Part shown: piece by piece, positions 32,376 through 44,056 of the stretch
Layout: each line of letters opens with the position of its first letter
How positions within the stretch are numbered: the stretch's first letter is position 1
Origin: Symbiodinium natans
Lineage: Eukaryota; Sar; Dinophyceae; Suessiales; Symbiodiniaceae
Length of the DNA: 64,000 nucleotides
Assembly: GCA_905221605.1 (NCBI GenBank)
Contig: CAJNDS010000879.1
Span: forward strand, 466,059-530,058
Reading direction: 5' to 3'
Notes under the pieces: model-generated
What the model was told of the DNA's origin: nothing
The model's input: the letters and a program-made list of their open reading frames with translations, nothing else
The model's database searches: none
Program-made: the position numbers and the translations under genes

Positions 32376-33397
32376 ATGGCTGCGGGACATCTCCGGCTGC
32401 TGAAAGTCCCAAGGTAGCTGAGACATGCTGAGAGAACAGAGAGAGCTGTAAGGGGTGTTTAGCAGGAGGTGAACAGCTTCTAGAGTTGCACATGGTGGAC
32501 TGTTCGTGTTATGCAGGTGGCTGTCGGAGGAGTGGCTCAAGTCCAAGCCCCAGGACATCGTCGCGGATCTGGATCTCGATGCCGTTCCGCACTTCAGCGT
32601 TGTAGGTTCTTCTCACTGTGTGGCCAGCAGCTCTCAAATTGTGACCCTGAAGCGAGCAGTGGGATGAGATGGTGTGGAAGTGTATGGAACGAGAATGCAA
32701 TGTGCTTCTTGCAAGCAGCCAAGCAGCCAAGGACCAAGGAATTCTTCGGTTGAACTCCACGCGAGCTGGGCGAGCTGGGTGCCCGACGACTCTGCGAGTC
32801 GAGCGCCGACCTTCCCCGGAGCTCTTCAGCTTCTGGCAGCCCTTGGATGGCTCCGAGGCCTTGTTTGCCGAGTTCGAACATTTCTCTCTTTCTCTCTCTC
32901 TCTCTCTCTTTCCTTCACTCTGGTCCCTCTGGTCCCTCTCTGCCTGCATGGCATGCCTTCAGTGTGGGAAAAGCGTGCCCTTGCGAGTTCAGGCCCCGAT
33001 AGAGGGGATTGCAGAGGCTCTGACGGTGCGGCCGGACCTTCGGGACCAAAGCTACCGGAGCCTCCTCGACCAGCGGAAGGAGGAGGAGACGGCAGCCTCG
33101 AGCCGTCGCAGCCGCCACGAAGAGCGCCTCATCCAAGGAGATGAGCGGCCAGCAGTGGTCAGGGCAACAAAGCCTCCCGCAGAGGGGCCGGGCGCTGCTT
33201 TGCAAGATGTTCTGGCAGTGGTGGAGAAGGCATTGCAGAGTGCGGGGACTTTGGGGCTCACAGGGTTGGAGCTTTTTGAGCGCTTGCCCATGGGCGGCTG
33301 CACATTGGCACAACTCCGGGATTCGCTTCTGGCTTTGGCCATCCCAATCCAGGCAGAGGATGGTGCCAGACGTTATGCCGCCTGTCGGATTGTTTGA
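32376..33397 (+). CDS. GTF2F2: Probable transcription initiation factor TFIIF beta subunit
   Basis: Exon A 32376-32413 and exon B from 32517 join in phase (AG plus G) to give MAAGHLRLLKVPRWLSEEWL, then KSKPQDIVADLDLDAVPHFS. The motif LKVPRWLSEEW matches the start of TFIIF beta (family pattern VKVPKYLSQQW). A middle exon between about 32606 and 32880 is not fixed. The last exon runs 32963-33397, from a CT-rich tract and CAG, and contains VRPDLRDQSYRSLLDQRKEE, like the conserved arginine-proline plus ENYxxLK block of the family. It ends in a region of winged-helix size (LQDVLAVVEKALQSAGTLGL to the stop). TFIIF joins RNA polymerase II at initiation; dinoflagellates have a divergent initiation set. 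A second plus-strand frame overlaps the last exon and is proline-rich; I prefer the frame given. Confidence 0.55.
32881..32912. repeat. CT-rich tract in the last intron of the TFIIF beta candidate
   Basis: A run of CTCTCT about 30 bases long, followed by more pyrimidines and TTCAG at 32962, makes a strong acceptor region. It produces the Ser-Leu repeat in the shadow frame. Confidence 0.8.
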
Positions 33398-34454
33398 TTC
33401 CCAAGGCTTTCCCTTAAACACCCCCGCGGTGCCTTCCGCGCTACTGTAAGTACCGCCAGATTGGCTAAATCCCGCGCCTCGCTGGGTAGCATTGGGCGCG
33501 ACATTGACCAATTCGCTGTGGAAGCGATACCTAACCGGACCTAACCCCAACAGCGATTTACTCGGATCCCCCAAAGCAATACCCTCAATGAAATGTCTCA
33601 GTCATGGCCTGTAGGGTTTGCCGCGCGCTCAAAAACCGCTACCCCTCAACTTTTGCCGTTTCAGTCAGCTGCCGAATGCTAAGGTGTATGCCCCATGCAT
33701 GGGGCGAAGTCGCAACGGGCAGATGACGAGATGGTCCCAAGAGAATGGCGAAGAAGCCAGTATCACAACTGGGCACCTCCGAAAGCGCGCTCGAACAGCA
33801 GTTGGCTGAGTCACACTGGCGCCTGATGCAAGTAGATCCGCCACCCTAGCCCTGCTGGGTTGAGGCGTTAAGGATGCAGCGTTAGTGACGAAGACATCGT
33901 GAAAGTCTGAAAAAGGTCACCCGCAGGGGCACGGCGCCAGTTCTTGTTCTTCATTGGTCCCAGATGTCTCCAGACAACTTGAGCGACAGAAGTTGCCAGG
34001 TGTCACTAACTAAATGTCTGGAGCTGATGGTCTTTATGCTTGAATTGCACACAGCTGAGGTCCAGACATCCAGCACTGTTGAGCAGGTCCTCGTTGGGCC
34101 TCAGTGGACCAGGATTGCCCCGCTCCACAGCAGCTGCATCTAAACAGTCTTCCATATGTCCAGAAGCTTAGAGCACGTACTACACGAGTTTGTAGTGTGC
34201 TGTTGAAAAGAATCGAAAAGAATTGCCACATCCACTTTTGGCATGCCCAGCATTTCAGTCCTACCGCACGAATTCAATCACATCATCTCTGCAAGTTCAG
34301 CTGGCGATACTTGCTATGAGTGCACTAAGTGGAAGTACGCACCCAGAAATTTGCATACGGCATATGTCTCAGCGTAGACAGCCGCTAGATTCTTGATATT
34401 CTTGCGCAAAATAGTGATCTCAGTCCGGTCTCAGCCCATGCTGCTCTGAATGAG
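33398..34454. other. Intergenic, nothing supported
   Basis: Only short open frames are present. No repeat, RNA gene or exon pattern was recognised. Confidence 0.6.
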
Positions 34455-36267
34455 ATGGGTAGAAAGCGGCCAAAGGAGGATGCAGAGCTTTGGCCAGACA
34501 GCCCCAGTGATCAAAGTGATCAAGGTCCGACCGCAAGTTGGGCTGAGGCCGTGCATTTGGATGAAGTGAGGTGCACAAAGACGCTGCCGGGCCATGTCGG
34601 CTGTTGGGGCTCTTTACGTCATGGTGTGAATGCCTTGGACAGCAGCTCCTGTGCCAAGCTTGCGTGGGCCTCCCGTGGTGCGTACCATGCTGTTAGAGAA
34701 GCAGCTGCTCTGCGAATCGTGCTAGGCCTCGGCCAGGGATGCATCAAAACTGATTTAGCTTCTCAGCACCTTGCGAATCCGGTGCTTGCGCTGAGCCATT
34801 TGGAGTCTTTGGCCAATTCCCCATTTCTTTTTGATTCCTTGCGTGGACTGCTTCGATGTCTGCTGGAGTCCTGCAAGGACGACTCTAGCGCAATCTTGCT
34901 GGAAGCTCCGCCTGAGAACGATCGCCTCTGTGATTTACTGTGTGAACACGTCCTTGAGATGGATGCATGGAGCCAAGATGGGCCAACAGGCGAAGGTGGG
35001 GACGCCGTGCTCAACGCACAACTCCGCGCTTCGACCGTTGCTCGCCTGGCCTCACTGATGTATCAGTACACGCCACCAGACGAAGTAACGATGCTCGAAG
35101 GGATGCTGAGTCAGATCATGGCGCCTGCTAGGCACCTTAAGGTGGACGCAGCTTCCATCCTCGAGCGTGGTGGTGCAGCCGCGCAGCTGGTGCATGGACT
35201 CCCCAACTTGCTGCCAGCGACGAGGACGTTTAGGAGCTTGGCCTCGAAGACGAAGAAAGTCCCTGCTGCCAAGCTGATTTGCCAACTGGTCGAGCGCCTC
35301 TTATTCCCCTCAGCAGAAGCTAGCATCATCCTGCAGCTGTCGCTTCCTGTTGACAGAGCTGTTAGCCGTCAGCTTCTGCACGGACAGACCACTTCGTTTA
35401 TGCACAACCTGCACATCTTGCAGGGCGAAGTGTGGAAAGACCCTGACAACATGGGCTCGTTGGACATTCTGGTTATCCAGGCAAAGAAGTGCTATATCCT
35501 CGTTTTCGAAAATTTTAGCGAAAGGTGAGCACAACGAGGCTCCACATCACGATTGTGACTTCGCAGAAGCTGCAAAGGAGGGTGCACCATGGTTTCTGGA
35601 CAGTCCCTCTATTTGAGCCAGGTGGTGCAAGATGAACTAAGGTGCTTGATGAACTGCTTCAACCGCAAACTGCGGAGCTGCATGCGGTAGCTCCCAAGCA
35701 CCACATGTATGGACTATGCAGAGGGCATGGTAGGCCCTGTGTCGAGATCAAGTTTTAATGGACAAGCCATTGCCTTGTTGATGCCCTGTGGCGCAACCTC
35801 GGAGGCCATGTGCATGTGAACAGGGATGCGCACATGTTATCGGACATGCGAAGACCAACACGTTTCCAATCTCTGAATGTTTTAACTATCCCAGGGCCTA
35901 GGACGTGTTTACATGCCGGAACTAGATAAGGTACGAATCCTGCCTGGAGCACGGGCCTTACAAGAATCTTGACTCTTTGCTAACCCACTTGGATGGCACC
36001 CATGAGGCCTTGCTGCAGTTTCTTGAAGCGTGCAGGTATACCAGGAGCAGCTTTGCATTACAGAGCCTGCCTATTGCTTAGCTCTCCTATAGATATGTTC
36101 AGCAGTCGGCTGCGAAGTTGGATCTAATTCAGAATGGATCATTCATACCAAGGTCGTGTTGGTGGGCGCAGGAAAGGAGCTTCCAACAATTTGGGGCGGG
36201 CCAGGGCCCTACTTGCAGCCGCGGTGGAATGAAGGAGTACTGGGTGTGCAAGTGTCGTCGTGGTTAG
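34455..36267 (+). CDS. Unrecognised four-exon protein, helical N-terminal region and Cys-rich C-terminus
   Basis: Exons 34455-35524, 35567-35686, 35931-36035 and 36093-36267 all join in phase 2 and give 489 residues from ATG 34455 to TAG 36265. The joins read NFSE-R-SCKGGC, RSCMR-YESCLEHGPYK and LEACR-YVQQSAAKLDLIQN, all protein-like. All three introns are GT-AG. The first is only 42 bases and should be checked. The first exon starts MGRKRPKEDAELWPDSPSDQ and is leucine-rich and probably helical (for example ESLANSPFLFDSLRGLLRCL). The C-terminus has Cys and Trp clusters (PRSCWWAQ, YWVCKCRRG) that could bind zinc. No family was recognised. The open frame past 35524 ends at the splice donor. Confidence 0.62.
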
Positions 36268-39200
36268 CAGTGCTGGGATTATTGCCACTGACCACCAGCA
36301 GGTTTGTTCAGGAAACAGATGGAAATAGCCGATTGCCGGTTTCAGTTCTCAGCTTCGTAGTGACATGAAAAGTCTGCAGGCGCCAGAATGGTGTCCCATT
36401 CTGCTTCCACCAAGTCGCGCGTCCCGATATGTAAGTACATGATACTCTACATTGAAATTTCCATGGGCAGTGCAAGACTGCAATAATGCACTCAAATGAA
36501 TGTATGTTGCACACCCCGCCCTAGCCCCTAGCAGCCGCTGGCCGCAGATGCCCTGGCACTGCGGGCCTCAGTTACTGCACTGTCATCACTGTCATCATCG
36601 CGCTAGGAAAGATGGAGTTGTTGTTTCGGGCTCTGGTGCATCGGCATGCGTCCGAAGCCGAGTTCAGAAAGTGCCTGAAAACTTGCTTAATTTGTTTGTA
36701 GTGTTACATTCATGCACTCGAACTCTGAGGCCCTGAGGCATTTGAGATTCTGTGCCGAGCACTGGGCCCCAGACAATTTGGCCCTGGTTTTCTCTCAATC
36801 ACCAGCCAAATCCGACCCCCCTCCCCCACCCTGGGTTTTTAAAAGGCGCTCTGTTAGTCCAGGCTCCCTGTGGGGAGCATGAGCCAGCGCGTTTCAGCCG
36901 TCATCTTTCGAGCGGTTTTTGCAAAGGTGCATCTCCGCAGAGGTATCCCACTTCTTAAGGTCTTGACCACAAGTAAGAAGTCCCTTTACTAGGTACGATG
37001 ATTTTGCATTCCAGAACTTTGTCGGCAGTAGTGGCAGACTGAGCGGGGGACGGAGTGAGGCACAAACTGCAGCATCAGGAACAACAAGTTTGTTCCAAGA
37101 ACGGTTGTGCACAACTATGTTTTTAAATATTTTGCGTCTTTAAATACTCCGTTCTTCTTGTAACATGTGTGGAAATAGTATTTAATAAATATTTTTAGTT
37201 TTTAAAAACCTTGCTCGTGTCAAAAACGCGCTGCTGGTCCGCCATGTTTGCCCTGGAGTTCGCTCGTAGCACCGTGTGTCAGTTTGGGGGGTGCGGAGTG
37301 CCTCTGAGATATGTGTTGCACAGGCGGTCGATGCCGACAGAGTCATTGTCTGGGGTTCCATTCTTGCAGTCTTGCGCAGTTTGGGGTGAGCTCATGTTTG
37401 TTCGTTGCAAGCCAGTTCGGCGCGTTCCTGTGGAAGTTACACTCGATTCTATCGCCCATCCAAATTTCCTGAGCAGGACGCTTGTTCCAAATACCTTCTA
37501 AAAGGCCTTAAGTGGGGGACGGGGGTCGGATTTCTGCGGTTACTCAATGCTGATAAATGCACGAAGAGAGCACTCGGGCACGAAGCAGGGTAAGGGGAAG
37601 CTTCGCTTGTTTCAGGCCGAACAGTCATGCCTTGACTGCCTGGTACTGAGATATGTACTTCGAGGTTACCTTCCACACCGCTTCCACCGGTTTCTGTTTT
37701 ACAAACTTAGCCAGTTTGCAGTATGCGCAGGACTCCTATGTGCAAGTTGGAACTGGCAGTTCAGGTTAGCAACTCCAGCCCGCTCATAGAAGGCTGCGAG
37801 ATTGTTGATGTCTTAGATGCGATGTCTTCAGCTGTGGGCAAGCGGCTGTGATGGTGCTCTCCCAAAGAGTGGCCATAGGAAGATATCCATGCATGGCGGG
37901 GCCGAGGTCGGATCATCAGGCAGTCCTGCCAGGGGCGCTCCAGCAGGGCTAGAGGCGCGAGAACATGCAATACACAGAAATGCATTGACCGCTTGCTTGC
38001 AAGGTCAGAGGCGAGTCCTGTCCAGTTCAGCCCTTGGTTCAGCTTTTGAGTGTATTTGGGTATGTTAGGGCAGCCCCGAGCCAGCACAGGTCATCCGCGA
38101 ATGCCGTGTTTTCGACCATGCAGGAAATTCTAGTTCTTGACCGAAGCTCATCACCAAATTGCCTCCAACAGTCCAACAACGCCCGAATGCGCACGAAGCC
38201 GCAGGAGCTGGAATAGCTTTCGTTCACGGCGCTCACGGTTTGGTCCTGGACTTGGACTGCCTTTGAGTGCAATGTTGCAGAGAACTTAGGCATGCTGATT
38301 TCAGAAGTTTCTGAAGAAACGCGGTGCTGGACTTGAGCTCCAAGCCACAATGTGCCGTTACATGACGATCCACAGCACACGAGCTGCCTCGTCATGGAGG
38401 GGCAGTGTATGACACCTGTAGTTGTGAACCCGGCACTAGTTGTTGCAGATCTGCTGTTTGCCTAGATTGGGCCTAAACGCTCATGCTACTCTAGTCTCTG
38501 ACGCTTGGTCTCCTTATGGTGTAGAAGTTGCTAATGCCTCCAAGCGTGCCATGTTCGGTGCAGTGGGGGCGCGGTGCATCGCAGCGGCGCCTTGCCATAC
38601 ATCGTGTAACCAAATCTACAAGAGCTGCCCCTACGGCTTGTTAGCTGGCTGCGACAAACTTCAGACATGCAGCAGGCCTGTGCCGCTATCAAATGTGGTT
38701 TCCCCCAGTCATCTGCAGGTGCGCTGTGTCACGCTTATCGTCGTATCATTCGCGAGTGCAGCTGGCCTGATGCTGCCCCGACCCTTGTGTCAGTGCAGAA
38801 GCGGAGCGAACCACAGCGAACCGACAACACAAAACCCATCTGTCCGAGGTTGCTGTCATGGCAGGATGACGATGGCCACGACGGCCAAAGACAGTTCAGG
38901 CATAGTGTACCGATGCAGCACTGGCAGTGGCTGTGACGTCACATGTGCTCCAACAAGTGCTGTGTATGCATACCTCTTCAGTTCGACCATTGCCGTCAGG
39001 AGAGGTGCCACGCAGCCGATGGCTGCAGCAGAGGCGCGCAGACCATCAGCACAGGCCGTCTGGAATCTCCTTCTGTGCCTTATGACTTATGACATCTGAT
39101 GTCGTGCCTTGAGTGCATAAGCAGCAGAGTTTGTGCGCAGGAAGCTGCTGCAGCGGAGGCTGAAGGGATCACAAGTTGTGACAAGGGTTCGGCACGGTTG

Positions 39201-40680
39201 GTTCACTCGGGCACACGAGTCTTCATTCGGTTTGATCGGAGGGAGCGCCTGGATGAATGCTCCGGGCCCAACGCGCCAGAATGTGCCCAAAGAGCATGTT
39301 GTTGCAGGCTTTGGCCCGGCACCTCCGCGGACGACCGCGCCCAGCACTCGATCCGTTGCCCGAGCCTCAGTGGATGCAGGGCACATACGGAAAAAAGATG
39401 TCTGAAGTACCCGGACCCATTGAATGTGTTCATGTGTGTTCATTTCAGGCTTGACACCCCTTTATCAGCTGCATCAACGATCGTCAGCCGTCGTCCAAGC
39501 CAGAAACATGCTGCTTATTGCAGACCATGTGGAATGTGTGCGTCTGACATGTTTTCACCTGCTAGGGACGACAAGAGCTGGGAGTCTGCCTGTGCCCACA
39601 TCAAACACACCCAATGCAGCCCAATACAAGGCCCAGCACTGTCGGATGCCAGCTGGGAGCTTCCAGAAGCAGCAGGCACTCGATGCAGGGACTTTAGCGT
39701 ATCTGCAAGACCGTGAGCTCAGTCCTCTCCAGGACCGACGGATGAGGCCGATCAGCATGGGTGAGCTTTGAGGTTGGGAAGTGGCAGCAAAGCGCCGCCC
39801 CCCAACTGCACTAACTTGCATGCATCATGGGCAAGAAGTCCGTTTGAGGGGAATTCGGCCTTGACTCTCGGCACCAAGAACCAGCAAGAGCTGTCAAAGT
39901 TGAAGAATCAGTGCCAGTAGCGGGCGTGTTCCAGAGGTTCTTGGGGCCAAGCGTTCCTTACCTCTAGCATGACATGGGCTGCTTGAGGCCCACTCGTTGG
40001 CCAGGAACCCACGTTCCAAGTCTTAGGGAAACTGCAACGCAGAGGCAGTCGGAGACAGGGATGTTCCTTGATTCAGCCTGAGCCCCTGTGGCCTCAGCAG
40101 CCTAGAGGAAGTCAGCATGGCCGCATCGTTAATGCAGGGATGAAGGGTTCTTGATGGCATCGAATGTGCCACAGCAGAAGAACTACATATGTAAGATGTA
40201 TTTACGAAGCATATTCGTGACAGAGTGATGATGCCAACGTGGCCGTAGCGCTTGTGCAGGCAAGATCTGAATGGCTTGCGCCGGACCTTTGCATCACTAA
40301 TTTGCAGACTGTTCGACTCATGCTTTAAGATGTGGACCAACAGTCTTCGGTCCACTTTTGCTGGCGCACAGACACGCCTTGAGGTTTGGAACCCAGTTGG
40401 AGCTTCTAAGTGCAGGAAAGTCCAATGTTCGAGTTACAAGGCTTACGAGGCTTAACGATAGTCACGAGGCGAGGTTCCGGGTCTTCAGCAAATTCCAGGA
40501 TGTGCCTGCGAAAACTGACCGCCAGCTGTTGCATGCCTCACTGATGTTCATTGATCGACCAAGTGCCCTGGAAGTTTTGTCAGGGTTCTTGCCTCGTTTC
40601 TTTGCAAGGTGGCAGCTTGCGATGTGACCCGATGTGCTGCAGCCTTAGACGAGTCCGGGTCGAACAGGCTCAGACCGGCT
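36268..40680. other. Long stretch without supported genes
   Basis: A 37-codon frame at 36879-36992 (MSQRVSAVIFRAVFAKVHLR onward) is arginine-rich like a mitochondrial presequence and contains a consensus donor AAGTAAGA near 36970; it could be a first exon. An AT-rich island lies at 37110-37210. The frame 39424-39771 ends in LQDRELSPLQDRRMRPISMG at a GT donor and might hold an exon near 39650-39760. Frame 38440-39099 (219 codons) has no recognisable feature. Confidence 0.5.
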
Positions 40681-40685
40681 ACAAC

Positions 40686-40753
40686 TTTGTGGCCAGGCAT
40701 GTGGAATTTGGCTGGAAGGCCTGCGGAGTGCCTGCAGAGTTCAAAGACCTCAG
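40686..40753 (-). CDS. Exon or fragment of an Orn/Lys/Arg decarboxylase-type enzyme
   Basis: Read on the minus strand, an exon starting after GCAAG at 40753 encodes AEVFELCRHSAGLPAKFHMP then GHK, ending at a GT donor just below 40686. FHMPGHK, preceded by a PL-x-ALxxxA-type helix, is the N-terminal signature of the group III PLP-dependent ornithine/lysine/arginine decarboxylases. I could not find the lysine-bearing PLP site or other exons on either side. It is therefore either an intron-rich gene with unresolved exons or a relic. It is the only protein-like signal on the minus strand of the window. Confidence 0.42.
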
Positions 40754-41255
40754 CTTGCAGAGGTAGCGAGGCCGTGTCACGTGCAGCCTTAAGCCGGGTT
40801 GCTCCGCCCACTTCCTTGTTTCGCCCAGAATCTCGTAAACTGCTCCTCATCAAGTGGAAAGACCAGTGACCAGGCGGCACGCCAAGAAAAAAGCTTCGTT
40901 TTTGCGAGCCAGGTGAGGCTGACCCGATCATCTGGCGCAACACATTGGCCGGGCATCGCGGGGCAGGAGTGGTAGCCAGTGCCTCAAACAACTGTCTTGT
41001 CAGCAGCACCTCTTTGTTGCAAAGCTGCCTGTTCGACTCCTGCTAGCATGTAGGCTCGCAAATGTTTCAACGGCATCCAGTTCATTTTTACAGTAGTTAC
41101 TTCAGGGCTTGGCACAGCACGGGCTTCTTGAGATGCAATGTTGATCAAAATCTAAATCTAAGCTATATGAAATGTCATCAAATATCTCTGAAGTTATGTC
41201 TGAGCTGACCGTCAGCGGTTACGTGAAGCGACCCGTGAGTTGTGACGTGGCCTAA

Positions 41256-43427
41256 ATGCATAGAGAGAGCGATGCTGGCTTCAGTTCGCCTGCTTCACAC
41301 CTATGGGCCCCAGGGACGAGTTTGGCCAAAGGAGCCAGACCTTTCCATCTTCCCGGCAATACGGGAGATGTGCATCTTGGTCAGCAGAGCTGCTTGATTC
41401 TCGCGTTGGTCCTACTGGCCACAAGAGGACAATTGCGGAAATTGGTCAGAAGTGCACAGAGGAAACGCACCCAAACGAGGGCATTGTGTTACAAGCCTGG
41501 GTCAGAAACTGCACAGGAAGTTGCAATCAAGTCGGGACCGCAGAAGGTGATCTTGGTTTGCATTTTCCTGCACCTCCTTGGCTTCACAATGGGTGGCCCA
41601 ATCCTGCCATCTCTGCTGCATCACTTCGACCTGCAAGCCGCCTCAACATGGAAGATTGCAGCTGCCTTCCCCTGCGGCATGTTCTTTGCTGTCCTGGTGT
41701 TTCCATATCTCAGTGATCAGATCGGCCGCCGACCAGTTCTGATGGTTTCCTACTTTGGAGTCGGAGTTTTCTTCATCCTCCAAGCTCTCTTTGTGTGGTT
41801 AAAACGGCTGCCACTCTTTGTGCTGATGCGGTGTTGCAGCGGGGCCTTCGCTGGAGCTTCCACAGTGGTGAAGGCCTACATTGCAGACGAGGCAGACCCA
41901 AAGGATTTACCTCAGTGGATGGCACATCGGGAAGCTGCTGCGACGTGCGCCTTTATTGTAGGGCCCCTTGTGGGGGGATATGTCCTCGAACTCACAAGCC
42001 TAGAAACCGTTTTGGTGCTCATTGCAGCGTCCTCCATGTTGGCAGGGCTGCTAGTCCAGCATTGGCTCATTCCCAATGCGCCACGTCGCACGGCCTCTCA
42101 ATCGCCTGAAAAACAGGTTGAAGAAGCCAGTGGAGAGGGTTCGGCGGATTCGACGGATTCGGCTGATTCAACGCCATGGCTTCCCATCGTCACAATGATG
42201 GGCGTGACATGTGCCTACAATTTCGGACAGTCCTTCTTTGATGGCTTCTTCCCGGTTCTGTTCACCTCCAGGTTTAGCTCGGATGGTCGCCACCTCGGCT
42301 GGGTGCAGACTGGCCTTGCGGTTCTCGTTTTTGTCGTAACCTACTACTTTTACACGCCTTTGGTGCGTCGCCTTCGGCTCGTTCATGTCGCCGTTCTGGG
42401 TCTCGCGATGATCGGACTTGGCGTGGCCATGTTGGGAGTACCGCTGATGCCCCATCTCGTCGCCTCTGGGGCCACTTGGCTTGTGAACGGGTCGAGTTAA
42501 GAGAAAGACAGTTAAAGATGAAAAACACGAGCACTTGACTAATGTACGGAGCTGTTGCTGCTAACTTCCAGCCGTACCTTACCATATGCCTGATTTTTTC
42601 GGATTGGACAGGGACAACTGTACAGAAGTCTGACGGTAGCACTTCTGGCACCAGCCTGTTGGCCTGGCCCGCCCTGGATATTGCTCCAAGGTCCTGCTGT
42701 ACGCTGTTGGCGTGCCACTATATGCCCCGAGCGTTCCGACAATAATGGCCCGTTGCGCCCCTCGTCGTCGGCGGGGCCTGGTCATGGGAATGGACAGGGT
42801 TTTTACACCAACGGGCCTTGCCAACGGGCGTTAAGGTTTCGTGCGACGTGATGAGGGGGCCATGCCCAAGACCACCTATAGACAATCTGTAACAGCCTGT
42901 TTAGGACGTTTAATAAACCCTTTTGTTCGAAGAGGCCTGGATGCCAAAAAACCCCAATCATAGACCCGGGTCCGCAGCAAAGCGTCGCTGAGTCGACTAC
43001 GCAATCCCGCCAGGTAGCATGAAAGCCTGAATGCAACATGTGACATGCGTAGGCCTTAGAGCCCATGTGCCGGTCACGTACCGGATGATTCAATGGGCCC
43101 TGAAGGAGTCAGCAGTCAACAGCTTGGCTCGGATTGCTTCACCAGTGCTGCTGGGCCAGCTCTACGAGGCAGCAGCAAAGCGGACGTACATGGTTACACG
43201 ATCGTCTGCATCTGCAGGGAGTCTTGTGTGTACCATGCAGATCCATGCAGGCAAGCCCAGAACATGCGTTCCTGCTTGTCGGCCTGGTCGTACTGGTGGG
43301 TGCAATGGTCATGGCAAAAGAGTGGCTCGGGCGTAACTGCATCTCAGTACATGTTCTAGAATTCTCCTCCCACAGTCACTCACAGTCAAGGCATGAGCTC
43401 CCCTGCGGCCCCTGCTTCACATCTTAG
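41256..43427 (+). CDS. Major facilitator superfamily transporter (TetA/DHA1-like), 12 helices
   Basis: Exons 41256-42482, 42691-42792, 43106-43168 and 43251-43427 give about 522 residues. After a polar N-terminus of about 90 residues, nine helices lie in exon 1, with motif A in the loop 2/3 (YLSDQIGRRPVLM) and a motif C-like stretch in helix 5 (AFIVGPLVGGYVLEL). An acidic Ser/Asp linker (EGSADSTDSADSTP) separates the halves. Exon 2 supplies helix 10 (VLLYAVGVPLYAPSVPTIMA), exon 3 helix 11 (VNSLARIASPVLLGQLYE) and exon 4 helix 12 (HAFLLVGLVVLVGAMVMAKE). The exon 1 frame alone stops after helix 9, so the single-exon reading would be truncated. Introns start GT (42483), GA (42793) and GC (43169). 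The family exchanges small molecules for protons; substrate is unknown. The upstream hydrophobic stretch SCLILALVLL might be a signal. Confidence 0.85.
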
Positions 43428-43583
43428 GTTCGGGAGCTCTGCGCTGAATGTCAACATGTCTGGGGCAACTCGGCCATCCCGAAGTTGAGCCTGGAAGGGC
43501 AATGGTTGAGGCCAGTGATGGCTTCGCCAGTCTCACTTTCCGCGCTTTCCTTCTTCGCGGGTGCAGTTTAAAGTGCTTTATCT

Positions 43584-44056
43584 TTGTGGCCACCAGAGCC
43601 GCAACGAGTTTCCGCTGAAACGAAGACTTCAGCCGAGCTGAGGGAGTTCGCAACGCAGCTGGAATCGAGATGCTCATCATGCGACCAGCTCTGGTCGCTT
43701 TTCTGGGATTTCAATCCACCGGACTTCCCCTTTGGCGGAAATAGCACGTGGAAAGCACAGGGCATAATAATGGTTTCCGTTTTCCAGGTACAGGCTAGAA
43801 TGCTAGAGTCAAATTCCGTTTTGGCTGAAGCTTGTGTCCCCGCAGCTCCCGCAACTATGAGCGATGTTTTGTTAACGTTGTTTCATCTTGTTTCGGTCCT
43901 TTCACGCTGCCACACGCTGCCACAAGCCCTCCAGGTTCGGGCCACTGGTCGCGGCTGCATTACGGGCACGGAGCCGAAGTTTGTTTGCTCGGTGACAGTT
44001 GGGTCAAAGAGTGGTCAAAGGCTCTTAATGGCTCGTTCATTCCCTTTGATCTTTAA
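43584..44056 (+). CDS. Possible small gene, unrecognised (low support)
   Basis: Two protein-like stretches on the plus strand: about 43590-43780 (TSAELREFATQLESRCSSCD then QLWSLFWDFNPPDFPFGGNS) and about 43940-44056 (SGHWSRLHYGHGAEVCLLGD then SWVKEWSKALNGSFIPFDL before TAA). They are in different frames and would need at least one intron between them; a CAG/G acceptor-like site lies at 43787. No family was recognised and no start was fixed. Confidence 0.25.

Noticed and set aside
32915-33574. Minus-strand frame of 219 codons over the TFIIF candidate
   Set aside because: The plus-strand exon matches conserved family blocks and has a proper acceptor; the antisense frame has no recognisable feature.
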